NCBI GenBank assembly: GCA_035457725.1
Contig: DATIBC010000090.1
Location: 1 to 64,000 of the forward strand
Length of the DNA stretch: 64,000 nt
Source of the DNA: DATFES01 sp035457725
Lineage (GTDB): Bacteria > Pseudomonadota > Alphaproteobacteria > CACIAM-22H2
Reading direction: 5' to 3'
Shown here: positions 1-8,031 of the stretch, piece by piece
Numbering within the stretch: the first letter of the stretch is position 1
Layout: every line of letters starts with the position of its first letter
Translations under genes and position numbers: made by a program
The notes under the pieces: model-generated
The model's input: only the letters and a program-made list of their open reading frames with translations
The model's database searches: none
Told to the model about the DNA's origin: nothing

Positions 1-148
1 CTTGCCATGGCGGCGAGGGGAAGGTGCTGTCGTTGAACGAGAAAAGCGCGACCGTGAGAAGCGGCGCGAAGAGATAGGCGAAGAAGGCCGCGACGTAGAG
101 TCCCGTCGCGACGCGGGCAGGCCGTGAACGGTTTAGTGTCGCGAGCAT
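1..148 (-). CDS. ABC transporter permease, PotC-like (partial, N-terminus only)
   Basis: This is the start of the second inner-membrane permease of the polyamine-type importer; the rest lies beyond the left edge. The ATG is at 148. About 49 codons are visible. They encode a basic N-terminus, one hydrophobic segment (LYVAAFFAYLFAPLLTVALF) and then FSFNDS followed by PPWQ, which is the usual N-terminal pattern of PotC/PotI permeases. It lies 10 bases downstream of the first permease and is surely co-transcribed with it. The call rests on this short pattern plus operon position. Confidence 0.8.
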   Translation of the reverse strand, partial: MLATLNRSRPARVATGLYVAAFFAYLFAPLLTVALFSFNDSTFPSPPWQ

Positions 149-158
149 TTGCGCCCGC

Positions 159-1022
159 TCAGCCCAGCGTCTTGGCGAGGCTCTGGCCAGTCAACCGCAG
201 GCCGAACCAGATGATGAGCGATGACAGCGCCAGCAGCAGGAATCCGAAGGCCGAACCCTGCTCCCAGTTGAAGCGGGTTATGAACTGATTGTAGATCTGT
301 TCGGTGAACCACAAGCTGTTCTTGCCGCCGAGCAACGTCGAGGTGAGATAATTTCCCAGCGTCAGCATGAAGACAACGATCGTGCCGCCGACGATCCCCG
401 GCATCGCGTGCGGCACGACGATCTCGCGCAAGATCGCCGGGCCGCTGCCGCCGAGGTCGTATGCCGCCTCGACGATGCTGTCGTCGAGGCTGTCGAGCAC
501 GGTGACGAGCGGCACGATCATGAACAGGATCGAGGTGTATACGAGACCGATCACGATCGCCGCGTCGTTGTAGAGAAACTCGATCGGCGCATTCGTGACG
601 CCGATCCACTGCAGGAAGCCGCTCGCAACGCCGGTCTCGCGCAACAAGATCATCCATCCGAACGTGCGCACAAGTTCGCTGACCCAGAACGGCAGCAAAC
701 ACAATACGAACAGCACGTCGCGGCTACGGCCGCGGGCGATCTTGGCGATGTAATAGGCCACCGGGAACGCCGCGACCAGCGTCAGCGCGGTGGCGGCGAT
801 CGAAATGACGGCGGTACGAAAGAACGTATTCCAATATACCTCCTCGAGGAAGAACTCGGCGTAGTTTTCGAGCCCGAAACGATAGACGCGCGGGCTTACT
901 TTCACCTGTACCGATACCAAGAGCATGTCGAAAAGCGGAATCAGCACCAGAAGGCCCAGCCAAAGCGCCGCCGGCGCCAGCAGGAGCCACAATCCGAGAC
1001 GGCGCCCTGCGGTCACGCTCAT
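159..1022 (-). CDS. ABC transporter permease, PotB-like (polyamine/Fe3+ type)
   Basis: 287 aa inner-membrane permease of a binding-protein-dependent importer. It has an N-terminal hydrophobic helix (WLLLAPAALWLGLLVLIPLFDMLLVSV) and about five further membrane segments. Around residues 190-205 is the cytoplasmic EAA loop (EAAYDLGGSGPAILREIVVP), which docks on the ATPase. The start ATG overlaps the ATPase stop codon (ATGA, 4 bases), as in tightly coupled ABC operons. The length is normal for PotB/PotH. The substrate is inferred from the neighbouring binding protein: putrescine, spermidine or a similar cation. Confidence 0.9.
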   Translation of the reverse strand: MSVTAGRRLGLWLLLAPAALWLGLLVLIPLFDMLLVSVQVKVSPRVYRFGLENYAEFFLEEVYWNTFFRTAVISIAATALTLVAAFPVAYYIAKIARGRSRDVLFVLCLLPFWVSELVRTFGWMILLRETGVASGFLQWIGVTNAPIEFLYNDAAIVIGLVYTSILFMIVPLVTVLDSLDDSIVEAAYDLGGSGPAILREIVVPHAMPGIVGGTIVVFMLTLGNYLTSTLLGGKNSLWFTEQIYNQFITRFNWEQGSAFGFLLLALSSLIIWFGLRLTGQSLAKTLG

Positions 1023-2134
1023 GATCGGCTAGGAAAGCAGAGCGTCGATTGGGCCGGCCACGCCATGGCGACAATGTCGCCTTCGGAAAGGTCGGCGAAT
1101 GGCCCTGCTTGCGGCAATGCGGCAGTGATTCGATTGCCGCCGTCGCCAGTCGCCACCAGCAGGCGGCTATTGGCGCCATTGAACAACAGTCCTTCGATAC
1201 GGCCGGAAATCACGTTGGCGGACTCCCCGCCAACGCCCGCGACATCTGCGGGCGTTCGGCCGACTGCAATCGCTTCCGGCCGTACGAAGACCTCCACTTG
1301 CGCGCCGATCGACAGTCCGTCGGTCGCGGCCGCGCCGTTGAAAGTCGCCGCGCCGTCGACCTCGACCCTTAGCACGCCGGATCGCGCCTCGACCACGCGG
1401 CCTTGCCAGCGGTTCGCTTCGCCGACGAAGCCGGCGACGAATGCCGTCGCCGGGTTGCGATAGAGCTCGGCCGGGCTCGCCACCTGCTCGAAGCGGCCGC
1501 GGTTCATGACCGCGACCCGGTCGGACATGACCAGCGCCTCGGACTGGTCGTGGGTGATGTAGACGAACGTCGTGCCGATCTGGTGTTGCAGAAGCTTAAG
1601 CTCGACCTTCATCTGCTCGCGCAGCTTGAGATCGAGCGCGCCCAGCGGCTCGTCGAGCAGCAGCACGGTTGGATCGAGCACCAAGCACCGCGCGATGGCC
1701 ACCCGCTGCTGTTGGCCGCCTGAAAGCTGTTGGACGCGCTTGGCGCCCATGCCAGGAAGGCCGACGCGTGCCAGCATCGCCTCGACCTTGCGGGCGATCT
1801 CCTCGCGCGCCGCGCCGCGGCGACGCAGTCCATAGCCGATGTTTTCGGCCACCGACATCATCGGGAACAGCGCCAAGTTCTGGAACACGATGTTGACCGG
1901 CCGGCGGTTTGCCGGCAGGCCAAGCATCGATTTTCCGGCGATGAGGATCTCGCCGGCGTCCGGTTCGATGAAACCGGCGATCATCCGCAGCAAAGTGGTC
2001 TTGCCGCAGCCCGAAGGCCCGAGGATGGAGAAGAATGAGCCCTTCGCGATTGCAAATGAAACGCCCGCCACGGCGCTGAACTCGCCGTAGCGCTTGGCGA
2101 CGTCGCGAACTTCGAGGTCGTAGCGGGCGTTCAT
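1019..2134 (-). CDS. ABC transporter ATP-binding protein, PotA-like
   Basis: 371 aa ATPase that powers the importer. Visible motifs are Walker A (GPSGCGKTT), the signature LSGGQQQRVAIAR, Walker B (VLLLDEPLGALD) and the switch histidine in THDQSEA. The C-terminal ~130 residues are the TOBE-type regulatory domain common in PotA/FbpC ATPases. I chose the ATG at 2134; a TTG one codon upstream (2137) is possible. The stop overlaps the start of the next permease. The gene lies 121 bases downstream of the binding-protein gene, and that gap holds a perfect hairpin. Confidence 0.92.
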   Translation of the reverse strand: MNARYDLEVRDVAKRYGEFSAVAGVSFAIAKGSFFSILGPSGCGKTTLLRMIAGFIEPDAGEILIAGKSMLGLPANRRPVNIVFQNLALFPMMSVAENIGYGLRRRGAAREEIARKVEAMLARVGLPGMGAKRVQQLSGGQQQRVAIARCLVLDPTVLLLDEPLGALDLKLREQMKVELKLLQHQIGTTFVYITHDQSEALVMSDRVAVMNRGRFEQVASPAELYRNPATAFVAGFVGEANRWQGRVVEARSGVLRVEVDGAATFNGAAATDGLSIGAQVEVFVRPEAIAVGRTPADVAGVGGESANVISGRIEGLLFNGANSRLLVATGDGGNRITAALPQAGPFADLSEGDIVAMAWPAQSTLCFPSRS

Positions 2135-2195
2135 CAATTCGCGCGCCGTGAGCGCACTTCGCCGTTCGGCACGATGGAGCCGAGGTGAAGGCGCC

Positions 2196-2234
2196 GCGAT
2201 CCTCGTCCTGCGACGAATTCAGGACGAGGATCGC
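2196..2234. repeat. Perfect 15-bp inverted repeat between binding-protein and ATPase genes
   Basis: The left arm is 2196-2210 and the right arm 2220-2234. They are exact reverse complements around a 9-base loop, with no T-run after the stem on either strand. It sits between the distal end of the binding-protein gene (2256) and the ATPase start. Its core (CCTCGTCCT ... AGGACGAGG) is identical to the stem of the first hairpin of the repeat at 43539-43567, so this is probably a diverged copy of the same family. In the operon it may stabilise the 3' end of the binding-protein message or lower downstream expression; that role is inferred. Confidence 0.75.
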
Positions 2235-2255
2235 CGATGGCGCTGGCGTACGCGC

Positions 2256-3338
2256 TTACGACCGCGCCGCCTTGACGCGCTCGAGGATCTTGCCCTCGAC
2301 GTCCTCAAGCCCCGCCGGCACCGGCGGATACCACTTGATGTTATCAAGGGCGTGTTGCGGGAAGCTCTTGTTGAATTGCTCCTTGAGCTTCGCCGACACG
2401 AAAGCGTCGGAGCCTTTCGAGGCGGTGAAGTTGCCCGCGCTGGCGACGATCTTGCCGGCGATCTGCGGCTGCATGACGAAATTGATCCACTTGTACGCCG
2501 CCGCGTCGGCGCGTCCTTTGGCCGGTAGTGCGAAGGTGTCGATCCAGCCCAGCGCCCCCGATTTCGGCGCGATAAAGGTGATCTCGGGCAAGTCGTTGTT
2601 GAGCTTCCAGCCGCCGGTGTCCCACGCCATCGCCGCGACGACTTCCTTCGAACGCATGAGATTGATCAGCGCGTCCGAGCCTTCCCAGTAAGTCTTGATG
2701 GCTTTCTTGCATTCAATGAGACGCTGGCCGACCTTCTCCATCATCGCCGAATACGCGTTCTTGTCGGCGTAGGCGGCAAAGGGATCCATGCCCATCGAGA
2801 ATGCAAAGGCGATCAATACCGGCCGTTTCAGGCGATGGCTCGTCTTGCCGGCGATATCGGCGCGGCAGAGATCCTGGTAGTCGCTGACGTTCTGGGCCAT
2901 CGCGGTATTCACCACCAGACCGTCGGTGCCCCACACATGCGGCACGCCAAAGGCCTTGCCCTGGAAGGTCGTGTTCTTCTTGGTCGCTTCGAGCATCGAG
3001 GCGATGAACAGTTCGCTCTTGAGCTGGCCCAGGTCCATCGGCTTGTAGATGCCGAAATCGGCCTGCGCGCCGGTGATTCGGTCCTGGCTCGGTTGCGCCA
3101 GATCGAACCCGGCGCCGCCGGTGGCGCGCAGTTTGGAGATCATGTCCTCGTTGTTGGAGTTGGTCACCTCGACGTCGATCCCGGTCTCTTTCTTGAACTG
3201 GTCGATCACTTCCTTGGGGGCGTAGCCGTCCCAAGTCAAAAGCCGTAGCGTTTCGGCTTGACCCGCTCCGCCGCCGAGGCTGAGCGCCGCCGTGGCGCAC
3301 AGGGCAACGATTGCCGACTTCACTCGTAGGTCGATCAT
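2256..3338 (-). CDS. Periplasmic substrate-binding protein, PotD/PotF family
   Basis: 360 aa periplasmic receptor that delivers the ligand to the permeases. The N-terminus is a Sec signal peptide with likely cleavage at AGQA|ETL. The mature protein begins LRLLTWDGYAPKEVIDQF, the usual opening of polyamine/spermidine-binding proteins. The region VPHVWGTDGLVVNTAM matches the hinge and ligand area of the family. First gene of the importer operon; the ATG at 3338 has purine-rich stretches (GGAGGG, AAGGGAG) upstream. The exact ligand (polyamine, 2-aminoethylphosphonate-like, amino acid) cannot be settled from sequence alone. Confidence 0.88.
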   Translation of the reverse strand: MIDLRVKSAIVALCATAALSLGGGAGQAETLRLLTWDGYAPKEVIDQFKKETGIDVEVTNSNNEDMISKLRATGGAGFDLAQPSQDRITGAQADFGIYKPMDLGQLKSELFIASMLEATKKNTTFQGKAFGVPHVWGTDGLVVNTAMAQNVSDYQDLCRADIAGKTSHRLKRPVLIAFAFSMGMDPFAAYADKNAYSAMMEKVGQRLIECKKAIKTYWEGSDALINLMRSKEVVAAMAWDTGGWKLNNDLPEITFIAPKSGALGWIDTFALPAKGRADAAAYKWINFVMQPQIAGKIVASAGNFTASKGSDAFVSAKLKEQFNKSFPQHALDNIKWYPPVPAGLEDVEGKILERVKAARS

Positions 3339-3583
3339 TGGCTCCCTTTCCCTCCTCTTGGCCGATCGCGCGATGCGCGAACCCAGGGATCTGGGCTCGC
3401 GGTCGGTCGATCTGGTATCGCTTCGTTGTGACGCTGCGATTACGGACGAATGACACGTCGGCCTTGGCGCTTCGGGCGCGCTTTCGGCCGGACGGTCAAG
3501 CTGCTATAAATCCTATGACTTTCCGGGCAAGAACGGCAAGTAGTCGAGCCAATGTCGAATTTGACGAGCCAGCGAGCGCGGCG

Positions 3584-4636
3584 ATGAGTGGCGATTTCAC
3601 GCAACTTAAAACGTTGCTTGGCCGCCTCGCCGACGGCCAGACGCTATCGGCCGAGGAAGCGCGCGACGGTTTCGAGATCATGATGACCGGCAACGCCACG
3701 CCCTCGCAAATGGGCGCGTTCCTGATGGCCCTGAGGGTGCGCGGCGAGACGGTCGACGAGATCACCGGTGCGGCGAGCGCCATGCGCGCCAAGGCCGCGA
3801 AGATCAAGGCGCCCGACAACGCAATCGACACAGTCGGCACCGGCGGCGACGCCATCGGCACGCACAACATATCGACTGCCGCGGCGCTGGTCGTGGCCGG
3901 CTGCGGCGTTCCGGTGGCCAAACACGGCAATCGGGCTTTCTCGTCGAAATCGGGCGCCGCCGACGTGCTGACGGCGCTCGGCGTCAATGTCGAGTGCGAC
4001 TTCGCCTTGATCGAGCGGGCGATCCGCGAGGCGGGCGTCGGATTCATGATGGCGCCGCGCTTCCACAGCGCCATGCGCCACGTCGCCGGCACGCGCGTCG
4101 AGATCGGCACACGGACCATCTTCAATATTCTCGGCCCGTTGTCGAACCCCGCCGGCGTCAAGCGACTCCTGGTCGGTTGCTTCGCCCGCAAGTGGATCGC
4201 CCCGATGGCGCGCACCCTGGCCAATCTTGGCGCGGTGCACGCATGGGTCGTTCATGGCGGCGACGGACTCGACGAAATCTCGACCACCGGCCCGACCTAC
4301 GTCGCCGAGTGCAAGGGCGGCCAATTGCGCGAGTTCGAAGTGACGCCGGAAGATGCCGGCGTCGCGCGAGCGAAAGTCGACGATCTCAAGGGCGGAACTC
4401 CACAAGACAACGCCGAGGCCATTCGAGCCCTGGTCGTCGGCAAGCCGGGACCGCTGCGCGATATCGTGACGCTGAACGCCGGCGCGGCGCTCATCGTCGC
4501 CGGCAAAGCCACGTCGCTCGCCGATGGGGTCAAGCTCGCCGCCGCATCGATCGATGGCGGCAAGGCTAAGGCGGCGCTCGACCGCCTGGTGGCGATCACC
4601 AATTCCCCGCCGCCGGCCGTCGCCGGGGCGAATTGA
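3584..4636 (+). CDS. trpD: Anthranilate phosphoribosyltransferase
   Basis: 350 aa enzyme that joins anthranilate and PRPP, the second step of tryptophan synthesis. Motifs seen: GTGGDAIGTHNIST (PRPP/Mg2+ binding), KHGNRAFSSKSGAADVL, FNILGPLSNPAG and VVHGGDGLDEIS. The start chosen is ATG 3584 (MSGDFTQLKTLLGRL), which fits family length; the longer frame to 3311 is upstream non-coding. It is divergent from the polyamine importer and separated by 245 bases, where a TATAAA at 3505-3510 could serve as a -10 but has no convincing -35. trpC follows after 7 bases. Confidence 0.96.
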   Translation: MSGDFTQLKTLLGRLADGQTLSAEEARDGFEIMMTGNATPSQMGAFLMALRVRGETVDEITGAASAMRAKAAKIKAPDNAIDTVGTGGDAIGTHNISTAAALVVAGCGVPVAKHGNRAFSSKSGAADVLTALGVNVECDFALIERAIREAGVGFMMAPRFHSAMRHVAGTRVEIGTRTIFNILGPLSNPAGVKRLLVGCFARKWIAPMARTLANLGAVHAWVVHGGDGLDEISTTGPTYVAECKGGQLREFEVTPEDAGVARAKVDDLKGGTPQDNAEAIRALVVGKPGPLRDIVTLNAGAALIVAGKATSLADGVKLAAASIDGGKAKAALDRLVAITNSPPPAVAGAN

Positions 4637-4643
4637 AATTTCG

Positions 4644-5465
4644 ATGCCGAACGACGTGCTCGCCAGGATTTGCGACGACAAACGGGTCGAAGTCGCCCGC
4701 CGTGCGGCAACCGTCTCGCAAGGCGAACTCGAGCGCCGCGCGGGGAGCGCATCGCCGCCGCGCGGTTTCGCCGCCGCGCTGGCGCGTGCCGCCGATGCTG
4801 GCCGCGTTGCGCTGATCGCCGAAATCAAGAAGGCGTCGCCGTCGCGCGGGCTGATCCGGGCCGATTTCGATCCGCCGGCGCTCGCCCGCGCCTATGCCGC
4901 GGGCGGGGCTGCATGCCTGTCGGTGCTCACCGACGCCAAGTACTTTCAAGGCGACGATGCACATCTGCTCGCCGCGCGCGCCGCCGTGCTCCTGCCGGTG
5001 TTGCGCAAGGACTTCACCCTCGAGCCCTATCAAGTCTTCGAGGCCCGGGCCATCGCGGCAGATTGCATCTTGTTGATCATGGCGGCGCTCGACGACCACA
5101 TGGCGCGCGAGCTCGCGAACCTCGCGCGACAACTGGGCATGGACGTTCTGGTGGAAGTCCACGATGACGCCGAGCTCGAACGCGCCCTGTCGATCGAGCC
5201 GGCGCTGATCGGCATCAACAATCGTGACCTGAAGACGCTCACGGTCGACCTCGCGACATTCGAGGCCTTGGCGCCGCGCGTGCCCCATCAGCGCTTCCTC
5301 ATCGCCGAGAGCGGAATCAAGATAGCCGCCGACGTCGCGCGCTTGCGCCGCGCCGGCGCCCGGGCGTTTCTCGTCGGCGAATCGTTGATGGCGGAGCCCG
5401 ATGTGGCCGCCGCGACGCGGCGGCTGACGATGGCGAGTCCAGCGGCGGCGGACGCGTCGGTCTAG
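4644..5465 (+). CDS. trpC: Indole-3-glycerol phosphate synthase
   Basis: 273 aa TIM-barrel enzyme that closes the indole ring from CdRP. Characteristic blocks are LIAEIKKASPSRG (catalytic Lys region), LSVLTDAKYFQG, LRKDFTLEPYQVFEARA, IGINNRDLKTLTVDL and FLIAESGI. The ATG at 4644 gives the usual monofunctional length; there is no TrpF fusion. It is coupled to trpD by a 7-base gap and followed by moaC after 15 bases, so trp and molybdenum-cofactor genes probably share a transcript, as often seen in alphaproteobacteria. Confidence 0.96.
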   Translation: MPNDVLARICDDKRVEVARRAATVSQGELERRAGSASPPRGFAAALARAADAGRVALIAEIKKASPSRGLIRADFDPPALARAYAAGGAACLSVLTDAKYFQGDDAHLLAARAAVLLPVLRKDFTLEPYQVFEARAIAADCILLIMAALDDHMARELANLARQLGMDVLVEVHDDAELERALSIEPALIGINNRDLKTLTVDLATFEALAPRVPHQRFLIAESGIKIAADVARLRRAGARAFLVGESLMAEPDVAAATRRLTMASPAAADASV

Positions 5466-5480
5466 GCGGAATCGCCACCC

Positions 5481-5957
5481 ATGAGCGAACTCACGCATTT
5501 CGACAAGCAGGGGAACGCGGTGATGGTCGACGTATCGGCCAAGGACGTCACCACGCGGGTCGCCGTGGCCAAAGGCTCGGTTCTGATGGCCGCGGCCACG
5601 CTCAAGCGTATTCTCGATGGCGGCATCGCCAAGGGCGATGTTCTTGCGGTGGCTCGGCTAGCCGGGATCATGGCGGCGAAGCGCACGCCGGACCTAATCC
5701 CGCTATGCCATCCGCTGCCGTTGTCCGCCGTCGCGGTCGATCTGGTGCCCGACGTCGGCCGTAGCGCGATCGATGTCACCGCGACGGTCAAGCTGGAGGG
5801 CCGCACCGGCGTCGAGATGGAAGCGCTCACCGCCGTTTCGGTGGCTGCGCTGACGATCTACGACATGTGCAAGGCGGTCGATCGGTCGATGACCATTTCT
5901 GATATTCGACTTATGCGCAAAAGCGGCGGTAAATCAGGTATCTATGAGCGTATCTAA
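5481..5957 (+). CDS. moaC: Cyclic pyranopterin monophosphate synthase
   Basis: 158 aa. With MoaA it converts 3',8-cyclo-7,8-dihydro-GTP to cyclic pyranopterin monophosphate in molybdenum cofactor synthesis. It shows DLIPLCHPLPLSAVAVDL and GVEMEALTAVSVAALTIYDM, the two most conserved MoaC blocks, which include active-site His, Glu and Asp residues. Full length for the family. Its stop codon overlaps the moeA start (TAATG), so the two are translationally coupled. Confidence 0.96.
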   Translation: MSELTHFDKQGNAVMVDVSAKDVTTRVAVAKGSVLMAAATLKRILDGGIAKGDVLAVARLAGIMAAKRTPDLIPLCHPLPLSAVAVDLVPDVGRSAIDVTATVKLEGRTGVEMEALTAVSVAALTIYDMCKAVDRSMTISDIRLMRKSGGKSGIYERI

Positions 5958-7171
5958 TGATTTCAGTCGAAGAAGCGAAACGGCGTATTCTTGCTGCGTT
6001 TTCGCCGCTTGCCCCGGAGACGGTTTCGCTCATTGATGCGCTCGGCCGCGTGTTGGCCGAAGACGTCGCAGCGCGGGTGACCCAACCGCCCCTCGCCGTC
6101 TCCGCTATGGACGGTTACGCGGTGCGCGCCGCCGACGTCGCCAAGGTCCCGGTGACGTTGCGACAGATCGGCATCGCTCCCGCCGGAGCAGCCTTCGCCG
6201 GAACCGTCGGCGCCGGTGAATGCGTGCGCATTTTTACCGGCGGACCGGTGCCCGCAGGCGCGGACGCCATCGTCATCCAAGAGGACGCCGATGCCGATGG
6301 GGAGCACATCGCCATACGAGCGAGCGCCGCGGCCGGGAATTACGTTCGCCCGGCGGGCCTCGACTTCCGGGCTGGCGAGATCGGCTTGAAAGCCGGACGC
6401 ACGCTGAGTGCGCGCGATGTCGGATTTGCGGCGGCGATGAACCGGCCCTGGCTAAAAGTGCGTCGCCGGCCGCGCGTGGCGATCGTCTCCACCGGTGACG
6501 AGATCGTGCTGCCTGGCGATCCGCTCGGTCCGAGCCAAATCGTTTCGTCGAACGGACCTGCGCTCGCCGCCTTCGTGCGAGCATGTGGCGGAGAACCGAT
6601 CCATCTTGGCGTGGTTCCCGATTCGCTCGATGCCATCAAAGCCGTCGCCGATGGCGCGCGCGGGGCCGATCTCCTGGTTACCTCTGGCGGCGTCTCGGTC
6701 GGCGAACACGATCTGGTGCGCCCGGCGCTCGAGGCCCGCGGCCTGACCGTCGATTTTTGGCAGATCGCCATGCGGCCCGGAAAACCGCTCATGTTCGGAA
6801 GCATCGGCCCGACCGCCGTGCTCGGACTACCTGGAAACCCGGTTTCCTCGCTGGTCTGCGCGCTCATATTTCTGGCACCGGCGCTTGCCATGATGCTTGG
6901 CCGCGCCGACGCCGATGGGTGGCACGTAACCGCGAGCCTTGGCGTCGATCTCCCCGCCAATGATCGCCGCCAGGACTACCTCCGTGCCGCGCTGTCGCGT
7001 GACGCGGTTGGGCGATTGGTCGCCACGCCTTTCCCCAAACAGGATAGCTCGATGCTGTCGCTTCTTGCCAAGGCCGATTGTCTCGTCATCCGCCCGCCTC
7101 ACGCTCCGCAGGCCAAAGCCGGGACGACCGTCGATATCATCGAGTTTCCGCACAGCGCCAACGTCATTTGA
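5957..7171 (+). CDS. moeA: Molybdopterin molybdenumtransferase
   Basis: 404 aa enzyme that inserts molybdate into adenylylated molybdopterin. Domain signatures in order: VSAMDGYAVRAADV, IFTGGPVPAGADAIVIQEDA, VSTGDEIVLPGDPLGPSQIV, LVTSGGVSVGEHD and MRPGKPLMFG, then LGLPGNPVSSLV and the C-terminal domain IV. Full length. The start overlaps the moaC stop by one base. A 139-base gap follows before the lexA start and holds the lexA promoter. Confidence 0.96.
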   Translation: MISVEEAKRRILAAFSPLAPETVSLIDALGRVLAEDVAARVTQPPLAVSAMDGYAVRAADVAKVPVTLRQIGIAPAGAAFAGTVGAGECVRIFTGGPVPAGADAIVIQEDADADGEHIAIRASAAAGNYVRPAGLDFRAGEIGLKAGRTLSARDVGFAAAMNRPWLKVRRRPRVAIVSTGDEIVLPGDPLGPSQIVSSNGPALAAFVRACGGEPIHLGVVPDSLDAIKAVADGARGADLLVTSGGVSVGEHDLVRPALEARGLTVDFWQIAMRPGKPLMFGSIGPTAVLGLPGNPVSSLVCALIFLAPALAMMLGRADADGWHVTASLGVDLPANDRRQDYLRAALSRDAVGRLVATPFPKQDSSMLSLLAKADCLVIRPPHAPQAKAGTTVDIIEFPHSANVI

Positions 7172-7213
7172 CGCCACTCGATCGGATTCAGCGTTTCGGC
7201 GTCGGCGATCCCC

Positions 7214-7242
7214 TTGACGGCCTGGAAGAACTAAACTAGAAC
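7214..7242 (+). promoter_or_regulatory. Predicted lexA promoter
   Basis: The -35 element TTGACG (7214-7219) is followed by a 17-base spacer and a -10-like TAGAAC (7237-7242). It lies about 70 bases before the lexA ATG, downstream of the moeA stop. The LexA operator covers the -10 and part of the spacer. Assigned by matching the consensus by eye. Confidence 0.65.
7228..7242 (+). promoter_or_regulatory. SOS box (LexA operator, GAAC-N7-GAAC)
   Basis: GAAC at 7228-7231 and again at 7239-7242, separated by exactly 7 bases (TAAACTA). This is the reverse-strand form of the alphaproteobacterial GTTC-N7-GTTC direct-repeat operator, which differs from the E. coli palindrome. It overlaps the predicted -10 of lexA, so LexA would block its own transcription. 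A lone GTTC at 7264-7267 is not spaced to form a second box. Confidence 0.85.
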
Positions 7243-7310
7243 ATGTAGGCGAGTTGCGGTTTTGTTCTAAATCTGGCCTCCGGGCCGCCCATAGCGCCGA
7301 TGAGGCATTC

Positions 7311-8030
7311 ATGCTGACGCGAAAGCAGTACGAACTCCTGGTTTTCGTCAACCGCCATCTTCACGAGCATGGCGTTTCGCCGTCGTTCGACGAGATGAAG
7401 GCGGCGCTCGGCCTGCGATCCAAATCGGGGATACATCGATTGATCACTGGGCTCGAAGAGCGGGGATTCATACGCCGGCTGGCCCACCGGGCACGCGCGC
7501 TGGAAGTGACTCGGCTACCGGAAAATCACCCCGGTGCCGCTTCCCGTTCCATGGCTCCGGCTGGAACGGTGGCTGGCTTCCGCCCGAATGTCATCCAGGG
7601 CGACTTTCGTGGCAGCTTGGCCGGCGCCGTTCCAGCGCAAGGTAGCCAGGCGGTGCAGCTCCCGCTCTATGGGCGGATCGCCGCCGGCGCGCCGATCGAA
7701 GCGGTTCGCGACAATACCAACACCATCGACGTGCCGGCAGCGATGCTCGGCAGCGGCGAGCACTTCGCCTTGGAGATCGCCGGCGATTCGATGATCGACG
7801 CCGGCATACACGACGGCGACACGGTGATCGTGCAACGATGCGATACGGCGGAGAGTGGCGCCATCGTGGTCGCCCTAATTGACGACAACGAGGTGACTCT
7901 AAAGCGTTTGCGGCGCCGAGGCGCGTCGATCGCGCTCGAACCGGCGAACAAGAACTATGAGACGCGGATTTTCGGGCCGGACCGCGTTCGGGTCCAAGGC
8001 AAAGCGGTCGGATTGATCCGGCGGTTTTGA
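7311..8030 (+). CDS. lexA: LexA repressor (SOS regulator, self-cleaving)
   Basis: 239 aa. The N-terminal winged helix-turn-helix starts MLTRKQYELL and contains SKSGIHRLITGLEERGFI. The C-terminal S24 protease domain has the cleavage pair A125-G126 (GRIAAGAP), catalytic S160 (GDSMIDAG) and K198 (EVTLKRL). I chose ATG 7311 because it begins exactly at the conserved LTRKQ; the frame opens earlier at 7254 but that would add non-conserved residues across the promoter region. Regulated by its own upstream SOS box. It ends one base before the convergent comEC stop. Confidence 0.96.
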   Translation: MLTRKQYELLVFVNRHLHEHGVSPSFDEMKAALGLRSKSGIHRLITGLEERGFIRRLAHRARALEVTRLPENHPGAASRSMAPAGTVAGFRPNVIQGDFRGSLAGAVPAQGSQAVQLPLYGRIAAGAPIEAVRDNTNTIDVPAAMLGSGEHFALEIAGDSMIDAGIHDGDTVIVQRCDTAESGAIVVALIDDNEVTLKRLRRRGASIALEPANKNYETRIFGPDRVRVQGKAVGLIRRF

Positions 8031-8031
8031 C

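Noticed and set aside
408..1463. Long plus-strand open frame of 351 codons opposite the permease and ATPase genes
   Set aside because: High-GC antisense shadow: rich in Arg/Asp/His, no domain pattern, and the minus-strand genes are unambiguous.
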